The position numbers and the translations under genes were made by a program. From NCBI RefSeq assembly GCF_014212055.1, contig NZ_JACJVO010000016.1, forward strand, positions 1 through 64,000: a DNA stretch of 64,000 bases. Direction: 5' to 3'. Below are positions 26,027-36,301 of this stretch, piece after piece. The stretch is from Cohnella zeiphila. Its GTDB lineage: Bacteria > Bacillota > Bacilli > Paenibacillales > Paenibacillaceae. The notes beneath the pieces are model-generated. The model saw nothing but the letters and a program-made list of their open reading frames with translations. It searched no databases and was not told the origin of the DNA. How positions within the stretch are numbered: position 1 is the first letter of the stretch; the number at the start of each line of letters is the position of its first letter.

Positions 26027-27628
26027 TTATTTCGCTAGCAGTTTGTCGATATAATTCCCCGGCGCGATGCCGTATTTCTTCTTGAAGCACTTGCCGAAAT
26101 AATTCGCGTCCGCGTAGCCTACCTGCGCCGATACGGCCGAAACGCTGCGGCAGCCTTCGTCGATCAGCCTTTTCGCCTGACGGATTCTGGCGTCCGTCAT
26201 ATAGTTGTTGATCGTCACTCCCGTTTCCCTTTTAAACAGCTCGCATAAGCGGCCGTATCCGATATACGCATGGCGGGCGATCTCGTCGATCTTCAAGTCG
26301 TACTTTCCCAAATTGCGATCGATATAGTCCTTGGCCTTCTCCACCGTCTTGGAAGCGCTTTGATTCTCCTGCATCGCAACGGCCGCCATCGCCCGGCTAT
26401 AAATGCGGAGGACCCGCTGCTCCCATTCGTCGATCGACCTTCGTTCATACAGGTTGCCGAGCAGCCGGCTGTCCTCCCCGAACACGCCCTTCATCTCGTT
26501 TCCCGTGCCATCGACGAATTCCAGGCAGGTCGATACAAGCTCGACGCACTTATTGACGACCAATTCGACGGGGGCATGAGCCTGCCTGATCTCGCCGAAT
26601 ATCGAACGAATCAAATCGCCGACCCACTGGGAATCGTTCATTCTCGCCCCCATCAGAAGCTGCTGCCTCTGCTCCACCGGGAAAATGCGGAGAGCGGCTT
26701 CGTCGGACACGGGGGCGTCGCTGTAGACAAGCACCCCGTTTCTGCCCGATATACGCAAACGATTCAAGGCGTAGAGCGCTTCCCGGTACGATTCGGGCAA
26801 GCGACCGACTCCTACGCGCATGCGGCTGACCCCGACCGCAACGTCAAGCTTCGCGTACTTGAGAAGCGATTGGCGAATGTTCTCGCCGAGCCGCGCCAGG
26901 TCCAGCGGCCATCCCGCCCGCGCGTCCGCCGCGGCGACGACCGCGCAGAGGCGATCCGCATCCTGGCAGCTGTCGAACGTGCACTCCGCCGCCAGGACGT
27001 CTCGCGCGATATTCGCGGCCGCAAACGCCCAAAGCCGCTTCTCCTCGTCGTTCCACCCGGCTTCCTTGGGATCCGCGATCTCTACCGCCAGGACCCGGTA
27101 CGCTTCCGCGTCGGGATCGATGGCGAGCGACGGCTTCAATTGATTCCATTGCTCCGCGGCGAGCACCTTCGTCCCCTGCAGCAGGTTGTTGAGCAGCATC
27201 TCCTTAAGCAGCGGCTTATGCACCTTCACCTGCTGCTTCCACTCTTCCATCGCGATCTCGTGCTTCTTCTTGACGGACGCCAGCACCTTGATCAGCTGCT
27301 CTTCCTGAACCGGCTTGAGCAGATAATTCTCGACGCCGACTTCGATCGCTTGACGGGCATAGGCGAATTCCTCATAGCCCGTAATGATAATGACCGTAAC
27401 GTTCAGCCCGTTCTCCTTGATCTCCGCCGCCAGCTCGATGCCGTCCAGCATCGGCATATTAATATCGACAAGCGCCACATGGGGCTTGTATTGATGGATT
27501 TTCTCCAGCGCGTCGATTCCGTTCTCCGCCTCGCAGCAGATCTCGTACCCGAGCGACTCCCACGGGATCGTCTTCCTCAACGCCTCCCGGAACAGACTTT
27601 CATCGTCAACCAGCATGATCCTAAGCAT
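26027..27628 (-). CDS. AraC-family response regulator (YesN-like)
   Basis: A 533-residue regulator. The receiver domain (1-120) has the acidic pair DD at 8-9, the phosphoacceptor D55 in VALVDINMP, and the conserved K in LLKPVQEE. A long variable middle (about 130-420) follows, and the C terminus (430-530) is an AraC/XylS double helix-turn-helix ending SAVSAQVGYADANYFGKCFKKKYG. It begins 9 bases after the partner kinase gene ends. It probably activates the transport genes directly downstream. Confidence 0.93.
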   Translation of the reverse strand: MLRIMLVDDESLFREALRKTIPWESLGYEICCEAENGIDALEKIHQYKPHVALVDINMPMLDGIELAAEIKENGLNVTVIIITGYEEFAYARQAIEVGVENYLLKPVQEEQLIKVLASVKKKHEIAMEEWKQQVKVHKPLLKEMLLNNLLQGTKVLAAEQWNQLKPSLAIDPDAEAYRVLAVEIADPKEAGWNDEEKRLWAFAAANIARDVLAAECTFDSCQDADRLCAVVAAADARAGWPLDLARLGENIRQSLLKYAKLDVAVGVSRMRVGVGRLPESYREALYALNRLRISGRNGVLVYSDAPVSDEAALRIFPVEQRQQLLMGARMNDSQWVGDLIRSIFGEIRQAHAPVELVVNKCVELVSTCLEFVDGTGNEMKGVFGEDSRLLGNLYERRSIDEWEQRVLRIYSRAMAAVAMQENQSASKTVEKAKDYIDRNLGKYDLKIDEIARHAYIGYGRLCELFKRETGVTINNYMTDARIRQAKRLIDEGCRSVSAVSAQVGYADANYFGKCFKKKYGIAPGNYIDKLLAK

Positions 27629-27637
27629 GAGACGCGC

Positions 27638-29452
27638 TCACCCTTCCGTCTTGAATGCGGGAATCGTGACGCTCACCTGGGTGAAGCTCCCGATCTCGCT
27701 TGCGATTCGCAATCCGTATTCCGGTCCGAACAGCAGCTTGATTCTTCTGTCGACGCTGCTCAGACCGAAGCCTCCGCTCTTTCCGTCCCTCGGTTCCCCA
27801 TGCAGAAGCAAGGCGGCTTTCTCTTCCGGAATGCCGATCCCGTCGTCGAACACTTCGAGAACGATCCGGTCCCCGTCGCGATACCCTCTGATGGCAATCT
27901 TTCCTCTGTTGCCCCTGGATTTCAGGCCGTGATAGATGGCATTCTCCACCAAAGGCTGCAGCGTAAGCTTGGGAACGGAATCATCCATGATGTCCTCCTC
28001 GACGTCCAGAGAGAAATCCATGTAGTTGGCATAGCGCCGCTTCTGAATTTGGAGGTAGTCGCGTATGATCCGAATCTCGTCGCGAATGGGAACGATGTCC
28101 CGGCCTCCGCTGAGCGACCTCCGGTAGAAATCGGCCAGCGTCCGGGTCACCTGCATCGCTTCCTCGTACCGTTCCAGCTTGTTCAGCGACAGGATCGTCT
28201 CTAGCGAATTGTAGAGGAAGTGAGGATTGAGCTGCGATTGAATCAGCTTGAACTCGAACGCCTGTTTGGCCTTCTGTTCGGTGACGACTTCCTTGAGCAG
28301 TTCCTGGATCCGATCCATTAAGCTGTTGAATCCGCGGGTCAGCATCCCGAGCTCATGATTGCTCGCCGGTTCCGCCCTTACGTCCATATCGCCTTGGCGA
28401 ATTTTTTTCATGATCGCGGCGAGCTTCCGAATCGGCATCGTTACCGTATTGGAGATGTAGTAAGAAGAGACGAAGGCGAAAGCGAGGCACAGCGCACCGA
28501 CAATGAGTATGAGCCGCCGGATGATCGTCTCGTCTTTGGCGATCTCGTGCATGGGCACCAGGCTGACGATTCTCCAGTCGATCTTCTGGAACTCCTGCAT
28601 GGACAACAGAGACTTCTCTCCTTGCCGGGACAGAATCACTTTATTCTCCCGCCCGAGCCGTTCGAACTGGTCCGCGCGAATGTGGACGACATCCCGAACT
28701 TGCCGATTCAAGTCGCCTTTGTTCTCCGCGGAGATGATCCGGCCTCCGTCCTTCACGATATACTGCTTGCTGTCCGTGCTGCTTCGATTCTCGGAGAAAA
28801 TGCCGGAGATGGTCTGCTCGTCGATGAACAGGACGACGACGCCGAGCTTCCGGCCGGTATTCAGATCGATCACGAGCTTGGCGACCGCGAAGACGTTCTC
28901 TTCCCTTCCGTCATTCCGCCTTAACTTCAGCAGATCCGACCATGTCGGCTTCTGGCTGATCGATGCTTCCTCCAGAAATTTCTCATCCGCTATGCTGCGG
29001 ATGCTGGCGCTGTCTATCATGCGGTCGCTGTAAATCTCTTGATTGTCGATAAAGATGGAGGCAGCGAAGATGGGGGTGTTGGGGGAGATCACGTTGGCAA
29101 GGGCGGCGTACATCTCGGGCCTCATGCTGAGCACGTCGGTGACGCCTTCGGCCTGCCCGCCGCCGTCGATTCGATCCGCCAGTTCCCCCAGCAGCTCTTG
29201 CACTCTGTTGTTGGAGGCGACGACTTTGGAATAATCTTCGATGCTGCGAATGAGCGTGAACAGGTTGGAGTCGATCAACTCCAGTTCACGCACGGCGGAC
29301 TGCTCCGTCTTGTCGATAATGATGCCGCTTGAGATGTGATTGGCGAAGTACGCCAAGACGGACAGCACGAATACGATCATAAGCACATTCAGAAGAAGGA
29401 TTTTGTCCCTGAGCGTTCGGTTGTTATACGCGTTCCGAATCAGACCCCGCAT
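27638..29452 (-). CDS. Sensor histidine kinase (YesM-like)
   Basis: A 604-residue membrane kinase. A first span (about 18-38) precedes an extracellular sensor of the dCache type (about 45-290), a second span (about 300-320), a HAMP linker, the His_kinase domain with the phosphoacceptor in QSQLNPHFLYNSLET, and an HATPase domain with LVENAIYHGLK and DDGIGI. The open frame runs back to 29920 through the previous gene; ATG 29452, with GAGG nine bases upstream, gives the normal family length. It is paired with the regulator at 26027-27628. Confidence 0.92.
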   Translation of the reverse strand: MRGLIRNAYNNRTLRDKILLLNVLMIVFVLSVLAYFANHISSGIIIDKTEQSAVRELELIDSNLFTLIRSIEDYSKVVASNNRVQELLGELADRIDGGGQAEGVTDVLSMRPEMYAALANVISPNTPIFAASIFIDNQEIYSDRMIDSASIRSIADEKFLEEASISQKPTWSDLLKLRRNDGREENVFAVAKLVIDLNTGRKLGVVVLFIDEQTISGIFSENRSSTDSKQYIVKDGGRIISAENKGDLNRQVRDVVHIRADQFERLGRENKVILSRQGEKSLLSMQEFQKIDWRIVSLVPMHEIAKDETIIRRLILIVGALCLAFAFVSSYYISNTVTMPIRKLAAIMKKIRQGDMDVRAEPASNHELGMLTRGFNSLMDRIQELLKEVVTEQKAKQAFEFKLIQSQLNPHFLYNSLETILSLNKLERYEEAMQVTRTLADFYRRSLSGGRDIVPIRDEIRIIRDYLQIQKRRYANYMDFSLDVEEDIMDDSVPKLTLQPLVENAIYHGLKSRGNRGKIAIRGYRDGDRIVLEVFDDGIGIPEEKAALLLHGEPRDGKSGGFGLSSVDRRIKLLFGPEYGLRIASEIGSFTQVSVTIPAFKTEG

Positions 29453-29598
29453 CGCCGTCAGCCTCGCAATCCGTCGTTCCCCTGCAACCGTTGAGCCGGC
29501 CGAAGGCCTAGGATTCGGTTGTCGGAACGCCCGTCCGTTCTTGCCGATTCCTTTGCTCATTATAGAGCCTTGCGGCGAAAATCCGCAACAGACCTGCT

Positions 29599-31131
29599 TC
29601 AAGGCTCCGATCGTTGAACGGCGCGCCAAGCGTCCAACTGCTTCTGCACCTCGGCCCGCAGCTCGTCCAGGCCCGCCTGCTTCAGCTCCTGGTTGAACTT
29701 GGGGAGCTCCGTGTCCACGTCCACGCTGCCGGTCATCAGGCTGGGGTAGTATTTCTCCCATACCATCCGGACGTTCTGGATCTGAATCGGCATCCGGGAC
29801 AAGTCCGGCGTAAAGCCCAGCACGCTCGACTTGACGGCCTTGGCGTTGAAGGCGCGGAATTGGTCCCACTTGTCCGGCGGGTCCGGGAACGATCCGCCCA
29901 TCGTGTTCAGAATGAACCAATTGCCTTGGGTATACTGCACCCCCGCATAGCCCGACGGGGCTTCCTGGGCCTGGCCGCTTCCCGAACCTTTGGGGGACAT
30001 GGGCACCACCTGATCATTCGCATCCAAGGTATAGTGCACCCCCTCTATCCCATAGTTGAACAGGTTGCGAACCTCGGGGTCGGTGTTCAGCAGGTTGAGA
30101 AACTTGACGCTCTCGACCGGATGCTTCGTATCGGCGCTTATGGCCATGACGCCGCCCCGCACCGACTCCGTCGTGACGAGGGCGGGGGTGACGGGTTGAG
30201 CGACCACCTTGTAGCCGCGGTCCTTGCTCCAGCTGCTCTCCGATAACGGTCCTCCTCCCGCCGCTTTCCAGAAAACCTTCTCCCCCCACTCGAGTCCCCG
30301 GCTTTCCCGCATCGCGGCGTCCTCGTTGATATAACCCGCCTTGTAATAGCGCCGGAGCGTATTCAATATTTTCCGGGCCTCGTCGGTCTCGAAAAGGTTC
30401 AGCACCGGAGAGTCGGGATCCTGGGAGCGGACGACGAGCGGAAGCGTCTTGTCCTGGACGTATTCGTCGTCGTACAACTGGAAAAAGTTCTGGGATTCCT
30501 TATCCAGCTCCATCGGAATATAGGACGGTTCCTTCTCCTTGATCATCTGAAGCAGCGGTTCGAGAGATTCCAAGGTGTCGTACTTCGAGATGTCGATTCC
30601 GTACTTGCGCACCAGCGAATCCGGGTACATCCACTGCTGGAGCACGGCCAGCTCTTTGTTGGTCGGAACGCCGTAGATGCCTCCGTCCTCCATGCGCATG
30701 CCCTGCCAGAAGTTCGGATCGATGGCATCGTACATGTCTTTCCCCACGCTTGCGAGATAGTCGTCCAGCCTCAGCCAGGCGCCGCGTTGGGCATACGTCG
30801 CGTATTCCGGAGCGAAGGCGATATCGAACGGAGTCCCCGAAGAGACCAGCGTGTTCAGCCGGTCGTCGTATTCCTGCCAGCCCACTTTGATGTAGCTGAC
30901 CGTAACGCCGATCTTGCGGGCCAGAATCTCGTTGATTTTGTCGTTCACCAGCTTCAGGTCCCGATCCGGTTCCCCGATCGTATAATAGATCAGGTTCACC
31001 AGATGGCCCGGGTTCGGAGCGTTCCCGCCTTCTTCGGACGAAGACGCGCAGCCCGAAGACGAAATGGCCAGCGAGGCGGCTATCAGAAAGAAGACGACAA
31101 GGCGGCCCGGAAGCGGCTGCTGCCTTCTCAT
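29599..31131 (-). CDS. Extracellular solute-binding lipoprotein, placed between two regulatory pairs
   Basis: A 510-residue lipoprotein: signal with lipobox SSGC near residue 28, then a family-1 type binding fold similar in design to the protein at 33763-35301 (both carry IGVTVSYIKVGW / IGVKVDIKVASW style segments and end in a DUF3502-like tail). It starts 6 bases after the upstream response regulator and precedes the second kinase by 146 bases. No permease is adjacent, so it may serve as a ligand presenter for the kinases rather than for transport; that is inference. Confidence 0.88.
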   Translation of the reverse strand: MRRQQPLPGRLVVFFLIAASLAISSSGCASSSEEGGNAPNPGHLVNLIYYTIGEPDRDLKLVNDKINEILARKIGVTVSYIKVGWQEYDDRLNTLVSSGTPFDIAFAPEYATYAQRGAWLRLDDYLASVGKDMYDAIDPNFWQGMRMEDGGIYGVPTNKELAVLQQWMYPDSLVRKYGIDISKYDTLESLEPLLQMIKEKEPSYIPMELDKESQNFFQLYDDEYVQDKTLPLVVRSQDPDSPVLNLFETDEARKILNTLRRYYKAGYINEDAAMRESRGLEWGEKVFWKAAGGGPLSESSWSKDRGYKVVAQPVTPALVTTESVRGGVMAISADTKHPVESVKFLNLLNTDPEVRNLFNYGIEGVHYTLDANDQVVPMSPKGSGSGQAQEAPSGYAGVQYTQGNWFILNTMGGSFPDPPDKWDQFRAFNAKAVKSSVLGFTPDLSRMPIQIQNVRMVWEKYYPSLMTGSVDVDTELPKFNQELKQAGLDELRAEVQKQLDAWRAVQRSEP

Positions 31132-31137
31132 GCCGGT

Positions 31138-31899
31138 CTATTCCTTTCTCCGCAAATCCGAAGGCGACTTCCCGAAATAGGCGTGAAAATGAGTGTAAAA
31201 ATAGTTCAGGTTGGGGTAGCCCACGGATAGCGCGATCGCGGCGATCTTCTCGTCCGTGGTCAGAATGCGCTCTTGCGCGCGAAGCATCCGGTAGGCCATC
31301 AAATACTCGGAAAATTTCATCTGCGTCTCCTTCAGAAACAGCTGCCCGAGATACGTCCCGTTCATCCGGAAGCGCTCCGCCACTCCTTTAAGGCTCATAT
31401 TCTGGGCGTACTCCGCCTTCACCATCATGAGGATGCGGTTCGTCAGCTTGGACAGGCTGTCGTAGCGTACGCCCAGCACCGGGTCCGCATTCCGGTCGCC
31501 GCGGTCGGAGCCTTCCAGCGTTCCGTGCCAATCTTCCACGATAATCTTCTCCACCACGCCCTGCAGCTTGGCGCGCTCCACCGGCTTGAGAAGATAGTCC
31601 TTGACGCCGCAGCGGATCGCCTCCTGGGCATACTCGAACTCCCCGTAGCCGCTCATGATGATATATTTGGCCGGCAGCCTAAGCTCGTTCAGCTTGCGAA
31701 TGGCGTCGTACCCGCGATCCTTGCCGATACATACATCGAAGATGGCGAGGTCCGGCATGAACTCCACCGCTTTGGTTATGGCGCCCTCATACGTCTCGCT
31801 CGTCTCGATCCGTCCGAAGCCGTAGCTCTCCCAATCCAGCGTTCGCCTCATGCCTTCCAGGATTTGAGGCTCGTCATCCACAATCAGAAGCTTGTACAA
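31138..31899 (-). CDS. AraC-family response regulator, short form
   Basis: A 253-residue regulator: receiver domain (1-120) with DDE at 9-11, phosphoacceptor D55 in LAIFDVCIG and LLKPVERAK, then directly an AraC-type helix-turn-helix (about 150-250) with FRMNGTYLGQLFLKET and IALSVGYPNLNYFYTHFH. It lacks the long middle domain of the other regulator. TTG 31899 is nine bases after AAGGAGG and is preferred over the TTG at 31905. The gene overlaps the end of the kinase gene by 26 bases, indicating coupled translation. Confidence 0.9.
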   Translation of the reverse strand: MYKLLIVDDEPQILEGMRRTLDWESYGFGRIETSETYEGAITKAVEFMPDLAIFDVCIGKDRGYDAIRKLNELRLPAKYIIMSGYGEFEYAQEAIRCGVKDYLLKPVERAKLQGVVEKIIVEDWHGTLEGSDRGDRNADPVLGVRYDSLSKLTNRILMMVKAEYAQNMSLKGVAERFRMNGTYLGQLFLKETQMKFSEYLMAYRMLRAQERILTTDEKIAAIALSVGYPNLNYFYTHFHAYFGKSPSDLRRKE

Positions 31900-33631
31900 G
31901 GCCAAGCGCCTCCTTCGAGAGAATCACGGATATTTTGACGCCGGCTTCCTCGTTGTTGGCGATCTCCATGGAGAAGCCCTTTCCGTAAAAAAAGCGCAGC
32001 CGCGTATTCACGTTCCGCAGTCCGATGCTGTCCGAGGCGGCGTCTTCCCGAAGCAGATTGCGCCGGATTTCGGCCAGACGTTCCGCCGAGATCGAGCGCC
32101 CGTTGTCCAGAAACTCCAGTACGAACCGATCCTCCGCCTCTGAGCCGCTTACGACGAGCAGATTGAACTCGCTTTCAGGATCGAAGCCGTGAACGAAGAA
32201 GTTTTCCGCGATCGGCTGCATCCAGAACTTGACGGTGGGAAGCGACAGCAGCGCCTCGTCCACGTTCAGCTGATAATAGAAACGATCCGGATATTTCCAT
32301 TCCATGATTTTCAAATATTTCTGCAGCAGGGCCAGCTCGCTGCCGATCGGAATGATGTTCTCGTTCTTCACGATCTCGCGGTACAGCGCGCCCAGCGTGG
32401 CGATCGCGTCGGCCGTATCGGCAGACCGGTCCGCCAGCGCGAACGAGCGGATGACCTCCAGCGTGTTGTATAGAAAATGGGGGTTGATCTGATGCTGAAG
32501 CGCCTTCATTTCCGTCTCCTGCTGCTTGAGCTTCAGCAAATATTCAGTGCGAATGTGCTTGTCGAGCTGGTGAATCATGTCGTCCAGTTCCCGGGCGATC
32601 ATGCCGTATTCGTTTTTCCGGTAGCGGGCGGGGGTTACCGGGGTAAAATTCGCCGTCTTTACGCGTCCGATCGATTGAATGATGCGCCGCAGAAAATTCG
32701 CGTCCTCGCGCAGATTGTACACGATCAACAAGAGCACGCTGGCCATGGCGGCCAGCACGATGAGCACCACGGCGAGAAGAACGCTGGCTTTCTGGCGGAT
32801 CAGCGCTGCCAGATCCACGATGCTGACGAACTGATAGTCGAACTCGGTGGAGTGAAATGTCGCGAAAAACACGCGGTCCATAGAGCCCGCCCGCAGATAA
32901 CCGCGGGAACGTCCTTCCGCCGCCGCCCGGCGGACCAGCTCCTCCGTTCCGCCGCTGCCGCCGGCAATGAGGTACACGTCCCCGGATGCGCTGATGGCCG
33001 CCGCGGTCTGCAAGCGGTAATTTTGCACCGTATCGAAGATTCTCTCGCTGCTGATCAAGAAGCGGAATTCGCCCAACTGACGGGAGATTTGGTTCGGATC
33101 CAACAATTTCTTGCGGTAAACGAACCCTTTCCGGATCGTCTCGCGAAACGTCTCGTCCGAGTCGGGAACCAGAAACCGAAAGCTCGCGGTGCCGTTGCTG
33201 TCGAAGCCGATCACGTTGCCCTGCCCTTCGGTATGCAGGCTGACTTGCGTAATGTCGCCCAGCCCGCCGTTGCTTAGAAACGATTTCATGTCGTCGGGAA
33301 AAGAGGTCAGCGTCTGGTCGTAATGGCTGTTCCGAAGCCTGCTCGTCAGATAACCTTCCGCGCTGTTGCCCAGAAAAAAGCGAACGTCTTCGATCAGGCC
33401 GCTATTGGAGTAAATCCGCTGCATGTACGCCTCGATACGGTCGGTGTCGTACTGAAGCTCGTTCTCCGTGCGGTTGAACGCGCTCGTCGCTTCGTTGCGG
33501 GCGTTCTCCACCCACTGGTCCAGCAGCACCGCGCAGGTCAACGCTCCGAGCGCCAGGCCGATGAACACCACGAACCCCGTATAAGCCATGAATTTGCCGC
33601 GATAAATCTTGATTTGCAAAAAGGTGCGCAT
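31874..33631 (-). CDS. Sensor histidine kinase (YesM-like)
   Basis: A 585-residue membrane kinase with a first span at about 14-36, an extracellular sensor (about 40-275), a second span (about 280-305), HAMP, the phosphoacceptor motif HQINPHFLYNTLEVI and an HATPase domain in which the glycine-rich lid is weaker (LEFLDNGRSI). ATG 33631 lies seven bases after GGAGGAG; the frame open to 33682 is not used. It opens the regulatory block after the terminator at 33706-33735. Why two separate kinase/regulator pairs stand together is not evident from sequence. Confidence 0.91.
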   Translation of the reverse strand: MRTFLQIKIYRGKFMAYTGFVVFIGLALGALTCAVLLDQWVENARNEATSAFNRTENELQYDTDRIEAYMQRIYSNSGLIEDVRFFLGNSAEGYLTSRLRNSHYDQTLTSFPDDMKSFLSNGGLGDITQVSLHTEGQGNVIGFDSNGTASFRFLVPDSDETFRETIRKGFVYRKKLLDPNQISRQLGEFRFLISSERIFDTVQNYRLQTAAAISASGDVYLIAGGSGGTEELVRRAAAEGRSRGYLRAGSMDRVFFATFHSTEFDYQFVSIVDLAALIRQKASVLLAVVLIVLAAMASVLLLIVYNLREDANFLRRIIQSIGRVKTANFTPVTPARYRKNEYGMIARELDDMIHQLDKHIRTEYLLKLKQQETEMKALQHQINPHFLYNTLEVIRSFALADRSADTADAIATLGALYREIVKNENIIPIGSELALLQKYLKIMEWKYPDRFYYQLNVDEALLSLPTVKFWMQPIAENFFVHGFDPESEFNLLVVSGSEAEDRFVLEFLDNGRSISAERLAEIRRNLLREDAASDSIGLRNVNTRLRFFYGKGFSMEIANNEEAGVKISVILSKEALGLVQASDCG

Positions 33632-33705
33632 GCGGCGTCTCCTCCGCAACGGACTATGGTCATCCAGCTGTATCTCCACCATATAATCGATCCACCAGAA
33701 AAATC

Positions 33706-33735
33706 AACCCGAACGGCAAATTCTCCGTTCGGGTT
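33706..33735 (-). terminator. Rho-independent terminator after the first binding-protein gene
   Basis: A perfect 11-bp stem (AACCCGAACGG / CCGTTCGGGTT) with an 8-base loop, followed on the minus strand by GATTTTTC. It separates the first transport operon from the kinase/regulator block. Confidence 0.88.
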
Positions 33736-33762
33736 TGCGATCGCCGGCGGCGGCAGCCGGGC

Positions 33763-35301
33763 TTATTTGAAATAAGCGTCGATCTGCTCTTGCGCGGCTT
33801 GCATGATCTTGTCCAAGCCCGCGGCCTTCAGCTCGGACACGATTTTCGGCACCATTTTCTCCGGATCGGAAGCGCCCGTGAGCAGCTCATAGCGGTATTT
33901 GTCCCAAACCGCCTTCGTGTTGGCCACTTCGGTGGTCAGCTTGCTGATGTCGAGGGCAAAACCCAGGACGGAGGACGAGGTCGCCTGCTCATTCAGCTTT
34001 TTCACCTGATCCCACTGATCCTCGGGAGCGCCCTTCGTAACCGCCATATCGAAGAAGGTGCCCTGCGTGTAGGAAGCCAGCGGCCACGTGTCGGTCGTCC
34101 GCTCGATCAATTTCTCGCCGTCCACGTTTTGGTAGTCCACGCCCGGTTCGCCATAGGCCAGCATATTGCGCAGCTTCGGATCGGTGTTGACCAGCTGCAG
34201 ATACTTGAGCGCCTCTTCCTTATGCTTGGAGTTCGCGGAGATCGCGTTCAAGGAGCCTTGAATCGTGCTGGTCGTATAGATGGGGCCGAAGATCTGGAAC
34301 ATGTCGTACTTCTCGACGCCTTCGTTGATCTGCCAGCTCGCTTCCGCGCCGGGGAACGCTTGGGCGGCGAAGAACGGGCGGCCTTTGTCCGCTTCCGTCT
34401 TGGTCGGAGCGTCCGGGTTGATGATGCCGTCCTGATACCACTGATGAAGCTGCTTCAGGCCCGCCATGACGTCCGGCTGCTCCAGGACGGAGACGACTTT
34501 CCGGGACGCGTCGTCGACTTTGACTCCGACCGGGGGAAGGCCGAGCGTCATATCGTCGTAGCCGTTGAAGAAGCCGTTGAATCCGTCGCCCTGGGTGAGC
34601 GAAAGCGGATAGAAGCTCTTGCCCTCGCCGGCTTTCATGTCGTGGAACGGCTTGTCGAGATCCTGAAGCGTTTTGATCTTGCTCGTATCGATGCCGTATT
34701 TCTGCACGTACTTGTCGTCGAACACCCAATATTGGGTCAGCGAAGAGTCCTTGTACGTCGGAACGGAGTAGATCTTGCCGCCGATCTTCGTGCCGTCCCA
34801 CACCTTCTCCGGAATGAGCTTATACAGATCGGGCGTCTGGCTCTGCACCAGATCGGTAAGGTCGGCGAACGCGCCCATCGCTACCTGCTGGCTGTACTTG
34901 CTGTTATTCGTGAACATGATGTCGAACGGCTCGCCGGTGTTGACGATCGTGTTGATCTTGGTGTCCCAGTCGCCCCAGCTCGCCACTTTGATGTCGACTT
35001 TCACGCCGATCTTCTCGGCCGTGTAATCGTTCATCGCCGCGATCGCCTTGTCGAAGTTGGCGGGAATCTGGCCGCCGATCGTCCACCAGACGAGCGTCGG
35101 GATGTCGGCCGAATCGGCCGGCTTGCTCGATTCCGACGCCGCCGCCTGAGAGGCGGGAGCGGATGCGGATGTCGAGGCGGAGCCTTGCGGGGAGCTCGAG
35201 GAGTTCGAAGAATTCGAGTTCGAGGAGCTGCAGCCCGCCAGCGCGGTTGCCAGCAGTGCCGCGGTACAGAAAGCGGATGAGAGCTTCATGGTTCTTTTCA
35301 C
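33763..35301 (-). CDS. Extracellular sugar-binding lipoprotein (LplA-like)
   Basis: About 512 residues. The signal peptide ends in lipobox LAGC near residue 24, followed by a long Ser/Asn/Ala-rich linker (about 25-60). The binding fold has LVWWTIGGQIP at its start, the mid-region AAQAFPGAEASWQ, and a DUF3502-like C terminus. GTG 35301 has GGGAGG nine bases upstream and beats the TTG at 35307; ATG 35289 is also possible. It is the third gene of the operon after two permeases, the LplB-LplC-LplA order often seen in Paenibacillus. It probably binds an oligosaccharide. Confidence 0.93.
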   Translation of the reverse strand: MKRTMKLSSAFCTAALLATALAGCSSSNSNSSNSSSSPQGSASTSASAPASQAAASESSKPADSADIPTLVWWTIGGQIPANFDKAIAAMNDYTAEKIGVKVDIKVASWGDWDTKINTIVNTGEPFDIMFTNNSKYSQQVAMGAFADLTDLVQSQTPDLYKLIPEKVWDGTKIGGKIYSVPTYKDSSLTQYWVFDDKYVQKYGIDTSKIKTLQDLDKPFHDMKAGEGKSFYPLSLTQGDGFNGFFNGYDDMTLGLPPVGVKVDDASRKVVSVLEQPDVMAGLKQLHQWYQDGIINPDAPTKTEADKGRPFFAAQAFPGAEASWQINEGVEKYDMFQIFGPIYTTSTIQGSLNAISANSKHKEEALKYLQLVNTDPKLRNMLAYGEPGVDYQNVDGEKLIERTTDTWPLASYTQGTFFDMAVTKGAPEDQWDQVKKLNEQATSSSVLGFALDISKLTTEVANTKAVWDKYRYELLTGASDPEKMVPKIVSELKAAGLDKIMQAAQEQIDAYFK

Positions 35302-35358
35302 AAACAAGTTCCTCCCTTTTATGTTGTGTTATCTATAGGGAACCCGGGAAAGTCCGGA

Positions 35359-36288
35359 TCAACCCTTCACGGCGCCCACCGTCAAACCGGAAATAAAGTA
35401 TTTCTGGAAGAAGGGGTAAGCGAACGCCACGGGCACCACGATGATGATCGCCACCGCCATGCGCGCGGATTCCTTGGGCATCGTCGCGACCAGCGTCGCA
35501 TAGCTGACGCCCATGCTGGAAGCGTTCTTCGCGAGCGCGTCCACGTTGCTCATCAAGCTGTTCAGCAGTGCCTGGAGAGAGTAAAGCTTCTGGTTGTCGA
35601 TATAGAGCATCGATTGGAACCAGTCGTTCCAGTAGCCGAAGCAGAGAAAGAGCCCGATGGTCGCGATCAGCGGCAGGGAGATCGGCAGCACGATCGAGAA
35701 AAAGATGCGAAGCTGACTCGCCCCGTCGATCTCGGCGGATTCGATCAAACCGTCCGGAATCGTGCTTTTGAAAAACGTTTTGCAGATAATGACGTTGAAA
35801 GAAGATACCGCCAGAGGCAGAATGAGCGCCCACACCGTGTCCTTCAGTCCCAGCAGATTCGCGTTGATGTAATAGCTGGACACCAAGCCACCGTTGAACA
35901 CCATCGGAATGAAGACAATCCAGGTTAGCAATCCCTTCAACTTGTAGTTGGGACGGGAGATGACGAAGCCCATGGACGCGGTCAGCAGAACGCCCAGCGC
36001 GGTGCCGACGGCCGTGACGAGCACGGAGACCCCGAGCGCCCGCACGATCATCGCCCCCTGCCCGGCGATATAGTGGTAAGCCTCGCCGGAGAACACTTTC
36101 GGAAAAATGTGATAGCCGGATTGACGGATGGAGTCCTCGCTCGACAGAGACACGGACAGCACCACCAGCACCGGAATGAGACAGACAAGCGCCAGCACAA
36201 TAAACAGAAGGTGGAAAAGGACGTTCGCTCCCGCACTGATTCGATTGAATCGGTCCAGGCCGTTCCCTTCCTTTGCTCTCGTTGCCAT
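35359..36288 (-). CDS. Carbohydrate ABC transporter permease (LplC/YtcP-type)
   Basis: A 309-residue permease with six spans; the N terminus holds the first span (FHLLFIVLALVCLIPVLVV) and the EAA loop reads LIESAEIDGASQL. The C terminus ends with the typical short helix LTVGAVKG. It lies 13 bases after the partner permease and 57 before the binding protein. No ATPase gene is linked. Confidence 0.93.
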   Translation of the reverse strand: MATRAKEGNGLDRFNRISAGANVLFHLLFIVLALVCLIPVLVVLSVSLSSEDSIRQSGYHIFPKVFSGEAYHYIAGQGAMIVRALGVSVLVTAVGTALGVLLTASMGFVISRPNYKLKGLLTWIVFIPMVFNGGLVSSYYINANLLGLKDTVWALILPLAVSSFNVIICKTFFKSTIPDGLIESAEIDGASQLRIFFSIVLPISLPLIATIGLFLCFGYWNDWFQSMLYIDNQKLYSLQALLNSLMSNVDALAKNASSMGVSYATLVATMPKESARMAVAIIIVVPVAFAYPFFQKYFISGLTVGAVKG

Positions 36289-36301
36289 GGATCCGCCTCC
36301 T